From assembly GCA_947494975.1 (NCBI GenBank), contig CANLXA010000007.1:1-48663 (forward strand): DNA of 48,663 nt. Direction: 5' to 3'. Position 1 is the first letter of the stretch. Each line of letters begins with the position of its first letter. The translations under genes were made by a program, and so were the position numbers. Below the pieces are notes generated by a model that did no database searches, was not told the origin of the DNA, and saw only the letters and a list, made by a program, of their open reading frames with translations. Below are positions 32,554 to 44,800 of this stretch, piece by piece. The stretch is from an uncultured Roseicyclus sp. (GTDB taxonomy: Bacteria; Pseudomonadota; Alphaproteobacteria; Rhodobacterales; Rhodobacteraceae).

Positions 32554-32878
32554 GATGGCGAGAAAGCGACACTCAGACGAGGACGTGCTGAAGCTGCTGC
32601 GTGAGATTGAGTTGAAGCTGACGGCTGGTGATGATGTGGCATCGGCGTGCCGCAGTGTCGGGATCAGCTATGTGACGTACTACAATGGCGGAAGCGGTTC
32701 GGAGGGATGGGACGTTCGCAGTTGTCAGAACTGAAGAGCTTGGAGAAAGAGAACGCGCGGCTGAGGATGATCGTCGCCGAGCTCGAACTGGATAAGCTCA
32801 TTCTCAAGCATTGCCGGCAAGTGAATGCATGCATTCGCTGAGAGGGAAAGTCTGAACCATCTAAAGCCCAGGGCCTGA
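32554..32878 (+). pseudogene. IS3 orfA, frameshifted
   Basis: It starts MARKRHSDEDVLKLLREIEL, with the helix-turn-helix region ACRSVGISYVTYYN. One base appears to have been lost (AATGG where AACTGG is expected), shifting the frame before WRKRFGGMGRSQLSELKSLE, the zipper region, and ELELDKLILK. A 37-bp palindromic insertion then interrupts it, and ESLNHLKPRA with a TGA at 32876-32878 completes the protein. Both lesions shift the frame, so no full OrfA can be made. Confidence 0.85.
32809..32845. repeat. Short palindromic element, copy 1 (37 bp), inserted in IS3 orfA
   Basis: It begins CATTGCCGGCAA and ends CGCTGAGAGG, a diverged version of the 42-bp elements at 860-901 and 33479-33520. The interior is the perfect palindrome GAATGCATGCATTC. 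Removing the 37 bases restores the usual IS3 reading LILKESLNHLKPRA, which shows that it is an insertion. The stem GAATGC/GCATTC differs from GATTGC/GCAATC in copy 2 by paired changes. Confidence 0.75.
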
Positions 32879-33778
32879 CCACCGAGGAGCTCAGTCAGGC
32901 CGTCATTCACACACGCCAAAAGCTCGCCACGTCTGAGCGTCGGGCCGGGCGTGTCGGGTGATTGGCGTCGCGCGGAGCTCCCTGCAATATCGGCCGACAC
33001 CGAGAGATGACGATGCACTGCGGCTGGCAATCACACGGCTGGCGAAGCAGTACGGTCGGTATGGCTATCGCAATATCACTGAGCTGCTTCACGTTGAGGG
33101 CTGGCGGGTTAACCACAAGAAGGTCGAGCGGCTGTGGCGCGAGGAAGGATTGCAGCTTCCACAGCGGCACAAGAAGCGCAAAAGGTTCTATCACAAGGAC
33201 CGCTCGATCATCCGAATGCGGCCCACGCATCCGAACCATGTCCGGGCCATTGACTTCGTCCACGACAAGCTCAGCAATGGCCGCAGCTACAAGATGCTGA
33301 CGGTGTTGGACGAGTTCAAGCGGCAGGCCTTGGCGGTGACCGTCCGGACCAAGATGGGAGCCGACGACGTCCTCGAAGCGCTCTACCCGCTCCTGCTGAG
33401 GCACGGTTCCCCAGAGTATATCCGATCCGATAACGGCCCCGAGTTCGCAGCAGAGGCGATGCAGGGCTGGCTTCGACGCCCCTCTCGGCAGATTGCTCCG
33501 CAATCGCCTGCCGGGCAGTGGTTGGCATCAAGCCGATCCGCATTTACCCGGGATCGCCTTGGGAGAACGGATACAACGAGCGGTTCAATGGAACACTACG
33601 ACGGGAGGTTCTCAATGCGGAGTGGTTCACGACGACCGACCAGGCTCAGATCGTCATCAATCACTGGCTCAAGCAGTACAATCACACCCGCCCGCATCAG
33701 GCGCTCAACATGCGTCCACCTGTTCCGGAAACCCTTTTAGAGAAACCCTCGATCAGTGGCCCAGAAACAGGGGGCTAG
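32873..33778 (+). pseudogene. IS3 orfB, frameshifted DDE transposase
   Basis: It opens GLTTEELSQAVIHTRQKLAT, has a small frameshift near 32945 where RRACRVIGVA is expected, then runs in one frame from 32958 (IGVARSSLQYRPTPRDDDAL) through the HTH_21 region and the integrase core with AIDFVHDK (first Asp) and IRSDNGPEFAAEAM (second Asp). After QGWLRR a 42-bp palindromic element interrupts it, and the rest continues in another frame (VGIKPIRIYPGSPWENGYNE, with the catalytic Glu, to the C-terminus at 33778). It is not functional. Confidence 0.88.
33479..33520. repeat. Short palindromic element, copy 2 (42 bp), inserted in IS3 orfB
   Basis: The plus strand reads CCCCTCTCGG, then 18 bases, then CCTGCCGGGCAGTG. 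It has the same length as the copy at 860-901 and identical ends. The interior folds as GATTGC-TCC-GCAATC, flanked by GGCA/TGCC. It splits the OrfB sequence QGWLRR / VGIKPIRIY; removing 41 bases restores the frame. Its orientation relative to the transposase is opposite to that of the other three copies. Confidence 0.8.
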
Positions 33779-33781
33779 ACA

Positions 33782-35142
33782 GCCTTGGTAACGCGCGAAA
33801 GTTGCTTCTTGTTGAGCCCGCTTCGCTTGCTCAATGCTCTCCTCTGCGCACTGGTTTGTCTCACATGGCCGTCTCGAGCGCGCACATGCTTCGGGCGAGA
33901 GTTGGCGGGATTGCTCCGTCGTCTGCCGAACATCGATATCCTCCTGGGTTTTTGATGCACAGGCAGGGTGTGATGGACGTAAGTCTCTGTAAACGTGCGG
34001 TATTTGACGGGATGAGATGGAATGGTCAGCAGTGAATTGGAATGTTCAAAGGATCAAGAAATGTTTCAAGCTGCGACCGCTGATCAAGGGCGACAGACCC
34101 CAATGCAAAATTGGGAGTGTTTCAGCTCAGAGCGGTCACATTTTGGCATGCAGTCGAATGTTATTGTTTGCCCTGCGGTCCGCGGCGCCGGGGCCAACTG
34201 GGCCGCGGGTGCGAAGCCTAGGAGGGTCTCGCGAACTCGAAAGCGGGCTTGTAAGGAGAAGGGGCTTTTAGCACGGCCGTCGCCCACCGCGTTTGCCGTT
34301 TGAGTCGGGAGGCGCAGAGAGGCACAGGAGCGGTTAACCGGATGCGGCTGTTGGTCGCGGAGCGCTCGAGTGTGTTTGATCTGCACTCGGTTTGATCCGC
34401 GGCGGCATTTGATTGGTAATGCGGGCGGGTCGGAGTGAGGTAGAGCTTCGCTGGAGGGTAAGTCTACCACCCGTGATGAGTGGCTTTACGAGATTGATTT
34501 CATTTAAAAATCACGCCGACATTTGGGCCTGCTTCATCGGTTGTGAGCATCCAAATAGTTATGACGGCGACACGCTACTAGGGCGCGCTCCGCTCCAGAC
34601 TTACATTTTCTTGAGGTGACCAATTCCGCACAAGAATGCAGATATGCCCCTTGCCGGGTCCGTAAATGTGAATTCTAATGCTGTTTTGAAGGGTGCTTGG
34701 GGTCAATCACAAGTTATGGAATTAGGAGACATAGGCAGTAGTAGCGTCTTAAGGCTTTTGCATAGAGGCAAGATACATATCCTGCGGGATATTCCGCATA
34801 CATAAAGACTCGAAAAGTTGCGACATCAACGAGGGTTTCATAGAAAGCAGCATGCGGAGGGTTTGAGATCGTCGGCAATGCACAGCGAGAGTCACAACCC
34901 TACGCATTGGATTGAAACCAGCGAGACAGTATCAATGTACCTTTTCTTGACGTTTCCGTGAAAGGAATACCGTGTTAATGAAACTACGCAATTGGGCGGC
35001 TCTGCTGTCAACGAAACAATGCTTTCTGACAAAACCAAGCATGCTCTTCTCGCGCCGATGTCTGTGGCACGAAAAGCCGCTCATGAATACCGCCAGGATG
35101 TCGAATATCGCAATCAAGTTTGTGTGTTGTTGTTGGTCGCGC
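33782..35142. other. Long gap with no supported gene
   Basis: No convincing gene was found in 1.36 kb. Notable sequences are GTTTGATC twice 16 bases apart (34374-34381 and 34390-34397) with a related ATTTGATT at 34408, and a palindrome ATATCC-TGCG-GGATAT at 34777-34792 that could be an operator for the downstream secreted-protein/RTX genes. Several open frames (for example 34022-34303 and 34084-34470 on the other strand) have no ribosome-binding site or recognisable motif. Confidence 0.4.
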
Positions 35143-35862
35143 ATGAATTCAACTCTTCCACATAGGAATCGTGTTTTCAGGGGAGTAATAGAAAAAGTGT
35201 ACTGCTCGCTGCTCTTTTCCTTAGCCGTCTGCGCTGCACTCCTCCCCGAGAACCTGCGCGCTCAAGAGGTAGCGCCTAGATATGAGCTCGAAACTGCACA
35301 ACCGTGTATTACGTTCGGCGGCCCACTTGAATTCTATCCGCTACCTCATCGCGGGAACGATGATATAAGTGAACTTGCTACCGAATATGTCAGCGCCAGG
35401 TACACTGCCATTCCGACGGCAGTGTCCATTTTTGAAAGCAGAGATCCTGACGGGTCCCGCTTGTTGGTGCGATACGACAATGGTCAATGCATACTCGTTG
35501 AGCTGCCTGCGGGTACCCAAAATGACATCTTTCTAACTACTGGTAGAATTTTATCTAGTACTTCTTGGGGTCATGCAGTGCGGACCAGATCGATTGCAAC
35601 GCTCCAGCGGTACTTGTGCGAAAACAGAAGCTCGCCGGAATGGTTCAGCCGTACTTTAATACTTGAGAGAAGCCGGCAATCCGAAGGCGATTATCTAAGT
35701 TTACGAACCAATGCTTCAAGTTCAGATTTGTTGCAAACCGAGTGCGATTCCGAAGCACTTCTTCTCGAAAACTCGGTGGGTCTTTACGTCTTTGGATCCG
35801 ATCCTCACGGACATGAACCAGTGTTGGTTTTGCCAACTGCAGGTATGATAATTATCCAGTAA
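35143..35862 (+). CDS. Secreted protein upstream of the RTX gene, unknown function
   Basis: From the ATG at 35143 the protein has 239 residues, with a signal peptide: a basic N-region (PHRNRVFRGVIEK), a hydrophobic core (CSLLFSLAVCAALL) and a likely cleavage after LRAQ. The mature part is about 200 residues, with cysteines at QPCITF, GQCILV, YLCEN and ETECDSEA that could form disulphides. No family is recognised. An alternative GTG at 35197 has GGGGAG 11 bases upstream but leaves a signal peptide without positive charge; longer starts from 34972 are less likely. It ends 26 bases before the RTX gene on the same strand, suggesting co-expression and a role in the export, stability or regulation of the RTX protein. 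Confidence 0.65.
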   Translation: MNSTLPHRNRVFRGVIEKVYCSLLFSLAVCAALLPENLRAQEVAPRYELETAQPCITFGGPLEFYPLPHRGNDDISELATEYVSARYTAIPTAVSIFESRDPDGSRLLVRYDNGQCILVELPAGTQNDIFLTTGRILSSTSWGHAVRTRSIATLQRYLCENRSSPEWFSRTLILERSRQSEGDYLSLRTNASSSDLLQTECDSEALLLENSVGLYVFGSDPHGHEPVLVLPTAGMIIIQ

Positions 35863-35888
35863 AGAAAATTCGTCAATAAGGAAATAAA

Positions 35889-38800
35889 ATGACAATTACG
35901 ATTGCCGGATCGACCGATACAATAAATCCACGATTGGTTTCCGCGGTGCAAAACCTTAATGTGGGATTAGCATGGGAACGAATTGGGGCGAGTCTGGAAT
36001 CCCATTTGCCAAACTATGGCGTGCCGATCTCGGAAGTGCGAGTATATGACAATACTGTTTTTGGTGGATTTTCGGGTCCTGCGGCATCAACACCATTTGG
36101 ACAAGCTGCGATTGGCGTTCACCAAGTTTCTGGCCCTGGTCAATATGGAGAAACGACTGCCTTTCACTTGATGGTTGGCATTACGAATTCTCAATCAGTT
36201 TCTTCGCGGCACCTCGAATCTCTGATCGTTGAAGAGATACTTCACCATAGCCCAATTGTTGCAAGAGAGGCGCAAGCCAGGATTGCGGACTTTAACACGG
36301 AATACGGGCCGGTACTGCCGCAGCCAATGTTACAGGCGATATCCTTCATAATCCAAGATCTCACAGTTGATGAGTTTGCCGCGAGGGCAGACGATGGAAC
36401 TCAAAATGTTGCGGTATTCAGCGGCCTAAACAACGTAGTTGTCAGAAATGTCACTGCCCAGATATCTCTGTATTATCAAGAAATTCAGAGGCAAAATCCA
36501 GAAGAACAAATTCCAAATCTTACTCCGAGCGATGCTCAGGGATTGGCCTTACATTTCTTGAACCGCTACTTTGGGCGTCAGATCTTTGACCCAGAAAGCA
36601 ATGACCTTGAAATCGATTTTGAAAACCCCTTTGGCGAGATTTTTGGCCATAACGATATTCCTAATATAGTCGCTCTCAAGTCCCTTCAAGCAATCTCATT
36701 TGCGTCGGATGTTCCAAGTGAGAAACTTGCCGTTCTGTCCAAGATCGGCACCGGAGCTGTCGTGCTTGGCGGCGAACACTCCGCCGATATAACAAAATAC
36801 AATTTTGTCTTGTCCAGTGGATGGGCTCAAACAAAAGACCTTTCCCAGTTCCAATCCCATGTTTCGGGAATCACTGGCGGCTGGACGCCGCCCGCTGGAA
36901 CGCAGGTTGTGCCGCATGGCGGTGGCTTTAGAATAGTGAACAATGACGGCACGCCGTGGAACGTCGGCGAGCCTGCGTCGTACGGCAAGCCGTCGCGAAA
37001 AGACGACGGCGGCTACACCCACAATCCCAACTCGGAGCTTCCTTCCAAAAAATCCAAACCCATCCTCCTCGACCTAGACGCCACCGGCCTCTCCGTCACC
37101 GAACTCGACGCCTCAACCGTCTACGTCGACTCAACCAATGACGGCCTTCTGAACCGCACGGCTTGGGCGGGCGCCGGCGATGGCGTGCTGTTCTACGACG
37201 CAGATGGCAATGGCGAGATCACCTCCACCCGCGAATTCGTCTTCACCGAATGGGACCCGACGGCGGCGAGCGACCTCGAAGCGCTGGCGTCGGTCTTCGA
37301 CACCAACGGCGATGGCAAGTTGACGGCGGCGGATGACGGTTGGGCCAATTTCAAGGTTATGGTGACACAAGCGGATGGCTCGTTGGTCGCCCAAACCTTA
37401 GACGATTTGAACATCGTCGAGATCGACCTGACCGGGAATGCCACCCAGATCGAGCTGCCCGATGGGTCTGTCATCACCGGAACGACGACGTTCACCATCG
37501 AGGACCCGAACACACTGGTCCAAACCACGCACACGCTTGGCGAGTTGACCCTGCAATCGGAAGCTATGGGCTATGATGTTGAGCAGGTTGAGACCACTAA
37601 TGGCGCGGGCGATCGCGTGCAAACGACAACTGCCTATGCGGCTGACGGTTCCATCGCCCTCACCATCGAAAGCACAGTCGCGCCGGACGGCTCGCTGACC
37701 ACCAATCGATATGATGATGATGGCGATGGCGTTGTGGACCGGGTCCAGACGATCGCGGTCACGCCGATCACCGGCGGCACCGAAAAGGTCCAAGAGCTCT
37801 ATCGCGGCTCGGACATCGCAACCGGCATTCTGCTGGAAGCCACGAAGACGACAATTGTGGAAGTGGCGGGCGTCTCCCGCACCGAAACCATCGAACGGGA
37901 TTCCGTTGGAGGCGGCTGGTACGATCAGATCCAATTGCGCGTTACGGACTTGGTGACCGGCGCGCTGACCATCACGATCACGGACAAGGCCCAAGACGGA
38001 ACTCCACAACGTATCATCGATGAAACCGTCTCCGCGGATGGCCTGACGCGAACGGAAGACTGGGATCTGGATGCGGATGGGACCGTGGAGTTCACGCTGA
38101 CCCATGTGATCTCGGTGGATCCCGTGACGGGTGTCCGCACGGAGACCACAACACGCAACAACGCAGATGCCTCTCTGCGGGACACGCGGTCGGAGAGTTT
38201 CGACTACGACGCCGTCACCGACACAACAACCCGCACAATCGCAACGGATGCCGATGGCGACGGCGCATTTGAGACGACACAGGTCTCCAACATCGTCGTG
38301 AATACAGACGGATCGACGACCTCAACGGTCAATACATTCAATCAAAATGGCTCTCTACGTGCGACTGCGACGCATACGCAGTCTGTTGATGCGCTGATCA
38401 AGAGCGTTGCGCGGGACATTGATGGGGACGGAACCACCGATGTCACCGAGATGGATGCCACTGTCATTGCAACGGATGGCAGCCGGACCCAGACCACGAC
38501 GCTGCTGAATGGCGATGGCTCGCTGCGCCATGCCAGCGAGACCTGGCGCTCTGATAATCTGATTGAGACGACCACCCATGTGGATCTGGATCGGGATGGG
38601 ACGTTTGATGCCGATGAGATCCTGAACGACGTCTCGCTGGATGGTGTGACGGGTGAAGTGACGGCTGTGAGCTATGAGCGCGCGGCTGACGGGCGGATTC
38701 TGTCTGAAGAAACCCGTATCTCCTCCTCCGATGGTCTCACAACCAATACGACGCTGGATGCGGACGGGGATGGCGACGTGGATACACGTGTGTCCGATGT

Positions 38801-41800
38801 GACGACGGTGGATGGGGCGGGCGTGGCCACACAGGTCGTGTCGGTGCGCAATGGCGACAATTCGCTTCGCTCTGAAACAACAACCACTTCGAGCGCGGAT
38901 GGCCTGAGTCGGACGATTGAGTACGACACCGATGGGGACGGAACTCTTGATCAGATTGATCAGGAGGTGCGGGTCAACAACTTAGATGGTTCCACCACGA
39001 CCACGATCGATAGTTTCGCGGGCAATGGCACCACGCCGCTCTCGAGCGTCGTCGTTCAGCAAAGCGCAGACCGCCTGCAGACCACGACGACGGAAGATCG
39101 CAATGGGGACGGTGCCACGGATTTTGAGACCGTGCGGATTGAGGCCGCCGACGGCTCCGTCACGGTCACAGAAACCGCCTACTTCGAGGACGGATCCATT
39201 GCCTCAACGGCCACCTCCACCATCAGTGGCGATGGGCTGACCACAACAACGACGCGTGATGCGGATGGTGACACCATCTCGGAGACGGTCACCGAGATCT
39301 CGACCAGCTATGCGCTGGACGGCTCCACGATCGAGACGATGCGCGTCGAGAATGGCGATGGGTCGCTGCAATCGCTGTCGGTCCTGACGACCAGCGACGA
39401 TGGGTTCTCGACCGTTCTGGAAGAAGATTTTAACGGCAACGGCGTCTTCGACCGCCGAACCAACACAACGACCACCTATGCGGCCAATGGCGCGATGGTG
39501 ACATTGGCGATTGTGTTGGCGAGTGACGGGACCATTCTCAGCCGGACCGAGACGACCGTCAGCGATGATGGCCTTGGCACAAGCGTGGCGACGGATGCTG
39601 ATGGAGACGGCACGTTTGATCTGACCACCAGCACGACAACCACGCTGATGGCCGATGGCTCGACAGTGGAAGTGACGGAGCTTCGCGATGCAGGCGGAAC
39701 GCTGCGCAACCGGACTGAAGTCACAACCAGCGATGACGGACGGCAGGTCACGACCGCTGTCGATATCGATGGCGACGGTTTGGTGGATGAGCAGACAGTG
39801 ACCATTGTGACCGATGATGGATCTGTCACCTCCACCACAACACACATGGCGCCAGATGGCAGCACACAAGCGGAAGCCGAGACTTATGCCGACGGTACGG
39901 GGCTTTCGAGCGAAGAGCGCTTTGACCTGGACGGTGACGGTGTCTTTGATCGGGTGGAAAGCCGCGAAGTGGTTCTGAACGCGGATGGCTCGACAACGGT
40001 CACAGATGAAACGCGCTCGGCTGATGGCACACCGACGTTCCAGGAAGTGGTCACGACGTCCGATGACGGGCGTCTGATCACGACCACCACCGATGTCGAC
40101 GGGGACGGCGTCGTGGACTTCTCGTCCACGGAAACCGCAACGCTGGCCATAAACGGCGTTGAAACCTTCGTCTCCGAATCCTTCTCGAGTGATGCCAGCC
40201 TGATTGCGCGCACGGAGCGTGTGGTGAGTGCCGATGGCGATGCTGTCATTGAGACGATCGATGCGGACGGCAATGCCGTTGCGGATACGGTCCGCGTCAC
40301 ACTTGTGGGCGCCGACGGCGTCATCACGGAGACCACAACGCATTACTCGATTGGCGGTGGGCTTGAGGGTATCTGGACCAAAACCACAAGCGGCGACGGG
40401 CTCGATATCCGCACGGAATATGACCGCAATGGTGATGGCCGCGTAGAACTCTTCAGCCACGATGAGACAGTCCTGAACGCGGATGGGTCGGTTGAGCGTG
40501 TCGTGACCTATCGCGACGGGCATTATGTCTCCCTCGGTCGCGAAGAATACTTCACCAGCGCCGACGGGCTCGTATCTCGTGCCAAGATCGATCTTGATGG
40601 CGACGGCCTGTTCGATGTGTCGAATGTGTCGACGACGAGCTATCTCGCGGATGGATCGATTGAGACGGCAACGCAAGCTATCGATGAGAACGGCGCGCTG
40701 CTCTCGAGTTCGCTTGCGACGGTCAGTGGCAATGGGCTGATTGAGACAATCACGTCGGATCTTGACGGCGATGGCCAGACAGACCGGATTACAACAATCA
40801 CACGCGGCGCGGAGGGCGGCTATACGCAGATTGTCCAGGACTATGATCCGGGCTTTCAGCTTGCCAACAGCGCCACTTTGGTGGTGAATGCAGACGGCCG
40901 CACCCAAACGACCACGTTTGATTTTGACGGGGACGGCGCAAACGATCAGCAACTGGTCCAGGTCCTGAATGCGGATCAATCGGTCTCGATGGTCTACAGC
41001 GATCTCTCCGGCAGCAATCCCGATGCGATCATCCAAAGCACAACCAGTGCCAACGGACTTTCCACGGTTGCGACCTTTGATCTCAACGGCGACGGGACGG
41101 CTGAGTTCACCCGTGCCGTTGCAACATCCTTCGCGGCGGACGGCACGCAAATCACTTCACTCACGGAAACTGGACCAACGGGCGGCACGATCTATGAGCA
41201 AGTGAGCAGCGTTGCGGCGGATGGTCTGACCACTACGACAACTTACGATGTGGATGGCGACGGCACGATTGATGGCACGCAGGTCCAAGACACGGTCATC
41301 AACGCCGATGGCAGTACGACTGAGACCATTCGGTCGACTTATGCCGATGGTGCGCTCCGCGCGGAAACCGTCATTGAGACCAGTGCGGATGGGCGCAGGA
41401 TTGACGTCCGAGCAGATTACGATGGCAACGGAATTGCCGATCAGATCTCGCAGATTGTGATCGGGTCAGACGGCGAGCGGGTCGAGACAATTACATCGTT
41501 CAATGAAGCTGGTTATGAGAACAGCCGGTTTGTAACGATAACCTCCGCCGATGGTCTTACCGTCGAAACCCATCGCGGCAATAGCATCGAAACCACGACC
41601 TACAATCCGACCAACACCGCAAGCTATGCGTGGGAGATAGCGTCCACATCGGATCAGTCGGGCCGGACCTCTGTGCATCATGTCGGCGCAGACGGAATTG
41701 AGACCTGGACCTATACAGAGAAGAACGCGGGCGGTTCGGTCGTTGCATCACACGAAGTGCGGCTGGATGAAGCGGCCAAGGGTCGAATTTTCGACGAGGC

Positions 41801-44800
41801 CGCGCGCATTTACGATACGGTTCTCGACCGCAGTCTCGACTCGACCGAATATGAGTCACTGATCGAGTTCATCTCGGACGGCACCTTGGATGAAACAGCT
41901 CTCGCAGATGACTTGCGCACCAGCGATGAGTTCGACGCGCGCTACGGCACGCAGACCGATGCCGAATACGTCACGCAGCTGTTTTTGAACAGTTATGGCC
42001 GGCCACCGAGCATGGTGGAGCTGGCCTCAAGCCTGGCCTCTCTGAACGGAGATGCAGATCCCTGGACTGGGGTTATGCATCCGCTTGATCGAACCGGTCT
42101 GGCGATCGAACTGGCTGGGTCCGCCGAACATGTCCTGACCGGCAATACGCATCTGGCAACGAACAATTTCGACGTCATCCGCAATCCAGCGCAATTTGAA
42201 CGCTTCCTGGATGAGGCCTATGTCGAGGGCATCGTGAAGAGCCTTGTGGATGTGGTCTATGACCGCGATCCCAACGCGCAAGAATTGGCGCATCTAACCG
42301 AGCAACTTCTCGAGAACGCCTCTAACCCGGAAGATCTTGCTCAAGAATTGCTGGACACGACTGGCGTTGTTGCGGGGCAAGCCCAGAACGCTCTAGCAGG
42401 CCTAACGGGGTCTGCATTTGTCACCCAGGCCTACCAGAACGCCATTGGGCGTGATCCAAGCGCCGAAGAGCTCCAAGTTTGGGGCGGAATGCTGGCCAGC
42501 AATGCCCTGACACCGGCTCAGTTTTTGGCATCGCTAGCGCAAAGCCCGGAGCATCTGGAGACCAACAACGCCCATCAAGCGACGGTTTCAGATCCGATTT
42601 CGTATGCCACAGGTGATGGAACTACGCAGACGCTCACAGGATCGGCCGGAATCGATGTCATCGAAGGTCATGCGGGCGCCGATGTTCTCAAGGGCCAGGG
42701 CGGCTCTGACATCTATCGGTGGTCTGCGGGAGACGGCAACGACACGATCAACGACGCTTCTCAAGAAGTACTGGAGACCGACACCCTTCAGCTCCTAGAT
42801 ATTTCGTCTAACGATGTGGCTTTGCTCCGAACAGCAGGCTCAAATAACCTTGAGGTCGAGATCATCAGTACAGGCGAGGTGATTACGATCGTCGCGCCGC
42901 CTCAAGCCGTGTCTCATACCGTAAGAGAATATGTGCCAATTAAGTCCATTAATCCGTTCTCGGATAGTGATGAGTACACATGGGTAACGCGAACCATTTA
43001 TGAGGATCCGACAGTTGGAATAGAGAGTATTGAATTCTCGGATGGCGTTATATGGGCGCAAGAAGACATCCTGCAAAACAGTCAAATGGGAGGAACGTCC
43101 GGGAACAATAATCTCTCTGGGTCGGGCAACTTCGCCGTGCATTATCAGGGCCTTAATGGTGCAGACACGATCACTGGTCAATTGGGTGACGATACGTTAG
43201 ATGGCGGCTTAGGTAACGATTTGCTTAATGGCAAAGAAGGAAACGATACTTACCTTTGGATCAAAGGAAACGGCAATGATACCATCCGAGAATGGCATTC
43301 GACCGAATACTCAGAATTCGATACTCTTGTCCTTTCGGACGTTAATTCCAACGATATCGAGATTATTCGACATCCCGCGTCTGACGACATTCATATAAAG
43401 ATATTGTCCACCGGAGAAGTGATCACAGTCACTGATCATCTGCAAAATAGTTATCAATATCAAACTACACGCCCACACCCGGGTGACGGAGACCCAATAA
43501 CCGTTTGGCGAACGGGTTACCGCGACACTGCGGCGGGGATCGAGCAGATTGTTTTTTCCGACGGAACAACGTGGAACCTCAACGACATCGTCGGTCAGAC
43601 CAGAACGCTCGGAGATGCTAGTAGCAATAACATATCGGGTCTTCTTCACAGCGCGGACGTCTTGGAGGGATCGGACGGGAATGACACGCTCAAGGGCCGC
43701 GGAGGTAACGATACGATCATCGGGGGCATTGGAGACGATGATCTCCAGGGTGGCAATGAAAGCGACCGCTATGAATGGTCGCTCGGCGACGGAAACGACA
43801 TCATCCGAGACACGTCGATTTCCAAAAGTGACACAGATACCCTTGCGCTTCTCGATGTCGATTCAAGCGACGTAGCCCTCGCGCGCTCGCACGGCAGCTA
43901 TCACCTTGCAATCACGATCATTTCGACGGGCGAAATCATCACGGTCGAAAACCAGTTCTACAACTCGGGGCAAGGACGGGGCGTCGAGGCCATTGAGTTT
44001 GGCGACGGTGTGCGCTGGACGATAGATGATATCACCGACTTAACGTCGATGACCGGTACATCGGGCAATGACGCACTTTCTGGGGCTGGCCAGTTTGATC
44101 AGAACTACTTTGGCTTAGAAGGCAACGATACGATCACCGCTCAGAACGGCAATGATCTGCTGGTCGGCGGCCTCGGTGCCGACCTCCTGCAGGGTGGCCA
44201 TGGCAATGATCTGTATTTGTGGAGTGCCGGTGACGGCGCGGATACGATCAATGACACAGGCTCGTCCGGACTTGAGGTCGACCGTTTGGACTTCACGGAC
44301 ATTGCATCGACGAGCGTCGACCTGACTGTATCAGACCATAACATGCTCGTTGATGTATTGGGTGCGGGAGGCGCACAGATCAGTGTTACCAATCAATTCT
44401 ATAGCCATGTCACCGGCCAAACGAATTCATCCGTTCGATATGGGTATGGCCTCGAATTCCTGACATTCAGTGATGGCGTCACTGTCGAGATACTCGACAG
44501 TGACGTAGCGCAGACTCTGGTGACCGGTACCGCCGCCACTGAGAACTTGGCGGGCTGGGGCTTCCACGACCATATACTAGGGCTGGAGGGGAATGATACG
44601 CTGACGGGTCATGGCGGTGACGATACGCTAGCCGGGGGCGAAGGGAACGATGTCCTGAATGGGGGCATCGGCTCAGATATCTACCAGTGGCGCCAAGGTG
44701 ATGGCGACGACACCATCCACGATGGCAACGGCACAAGCGGTACATCTGCGACTGCCGTAGATCGGCTGGATCTGCTGGATGTGGACCCGAGCAATGTTGA

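Larger units (their letters stand above)
32500..33781 (+). mobile_element. Degenerate IS3-family insertion sequence
   Basis: A 1.28-kb IS3 element whose two ends can be aligned as related inverted repeats (TGTCCTTCGCCC and TGTCTAGCCCCC inward, both followed by CTGGGCCA). It contains orfA and orfB, both broken by frameshifts and by two short palindromic insertions (32809-32845 and 33479-33520). I see no target duplication. The last 35 codons resemble the scrap at 22428-22538, so at least two copies of this IS type once lay in the region. Confidence 0.85.

Noticed and set aside
39204-41150. A 648-codon open frame on the minus strand inside the RTX gene
   Set aside because: It is a shadow of the Asp/Thr/Gly-rich repeats: the codon bias of the repeats keeps the antisense frame free of stops. 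It has no ribosome-binding site or domain and lies wholly within a clear coding gene.
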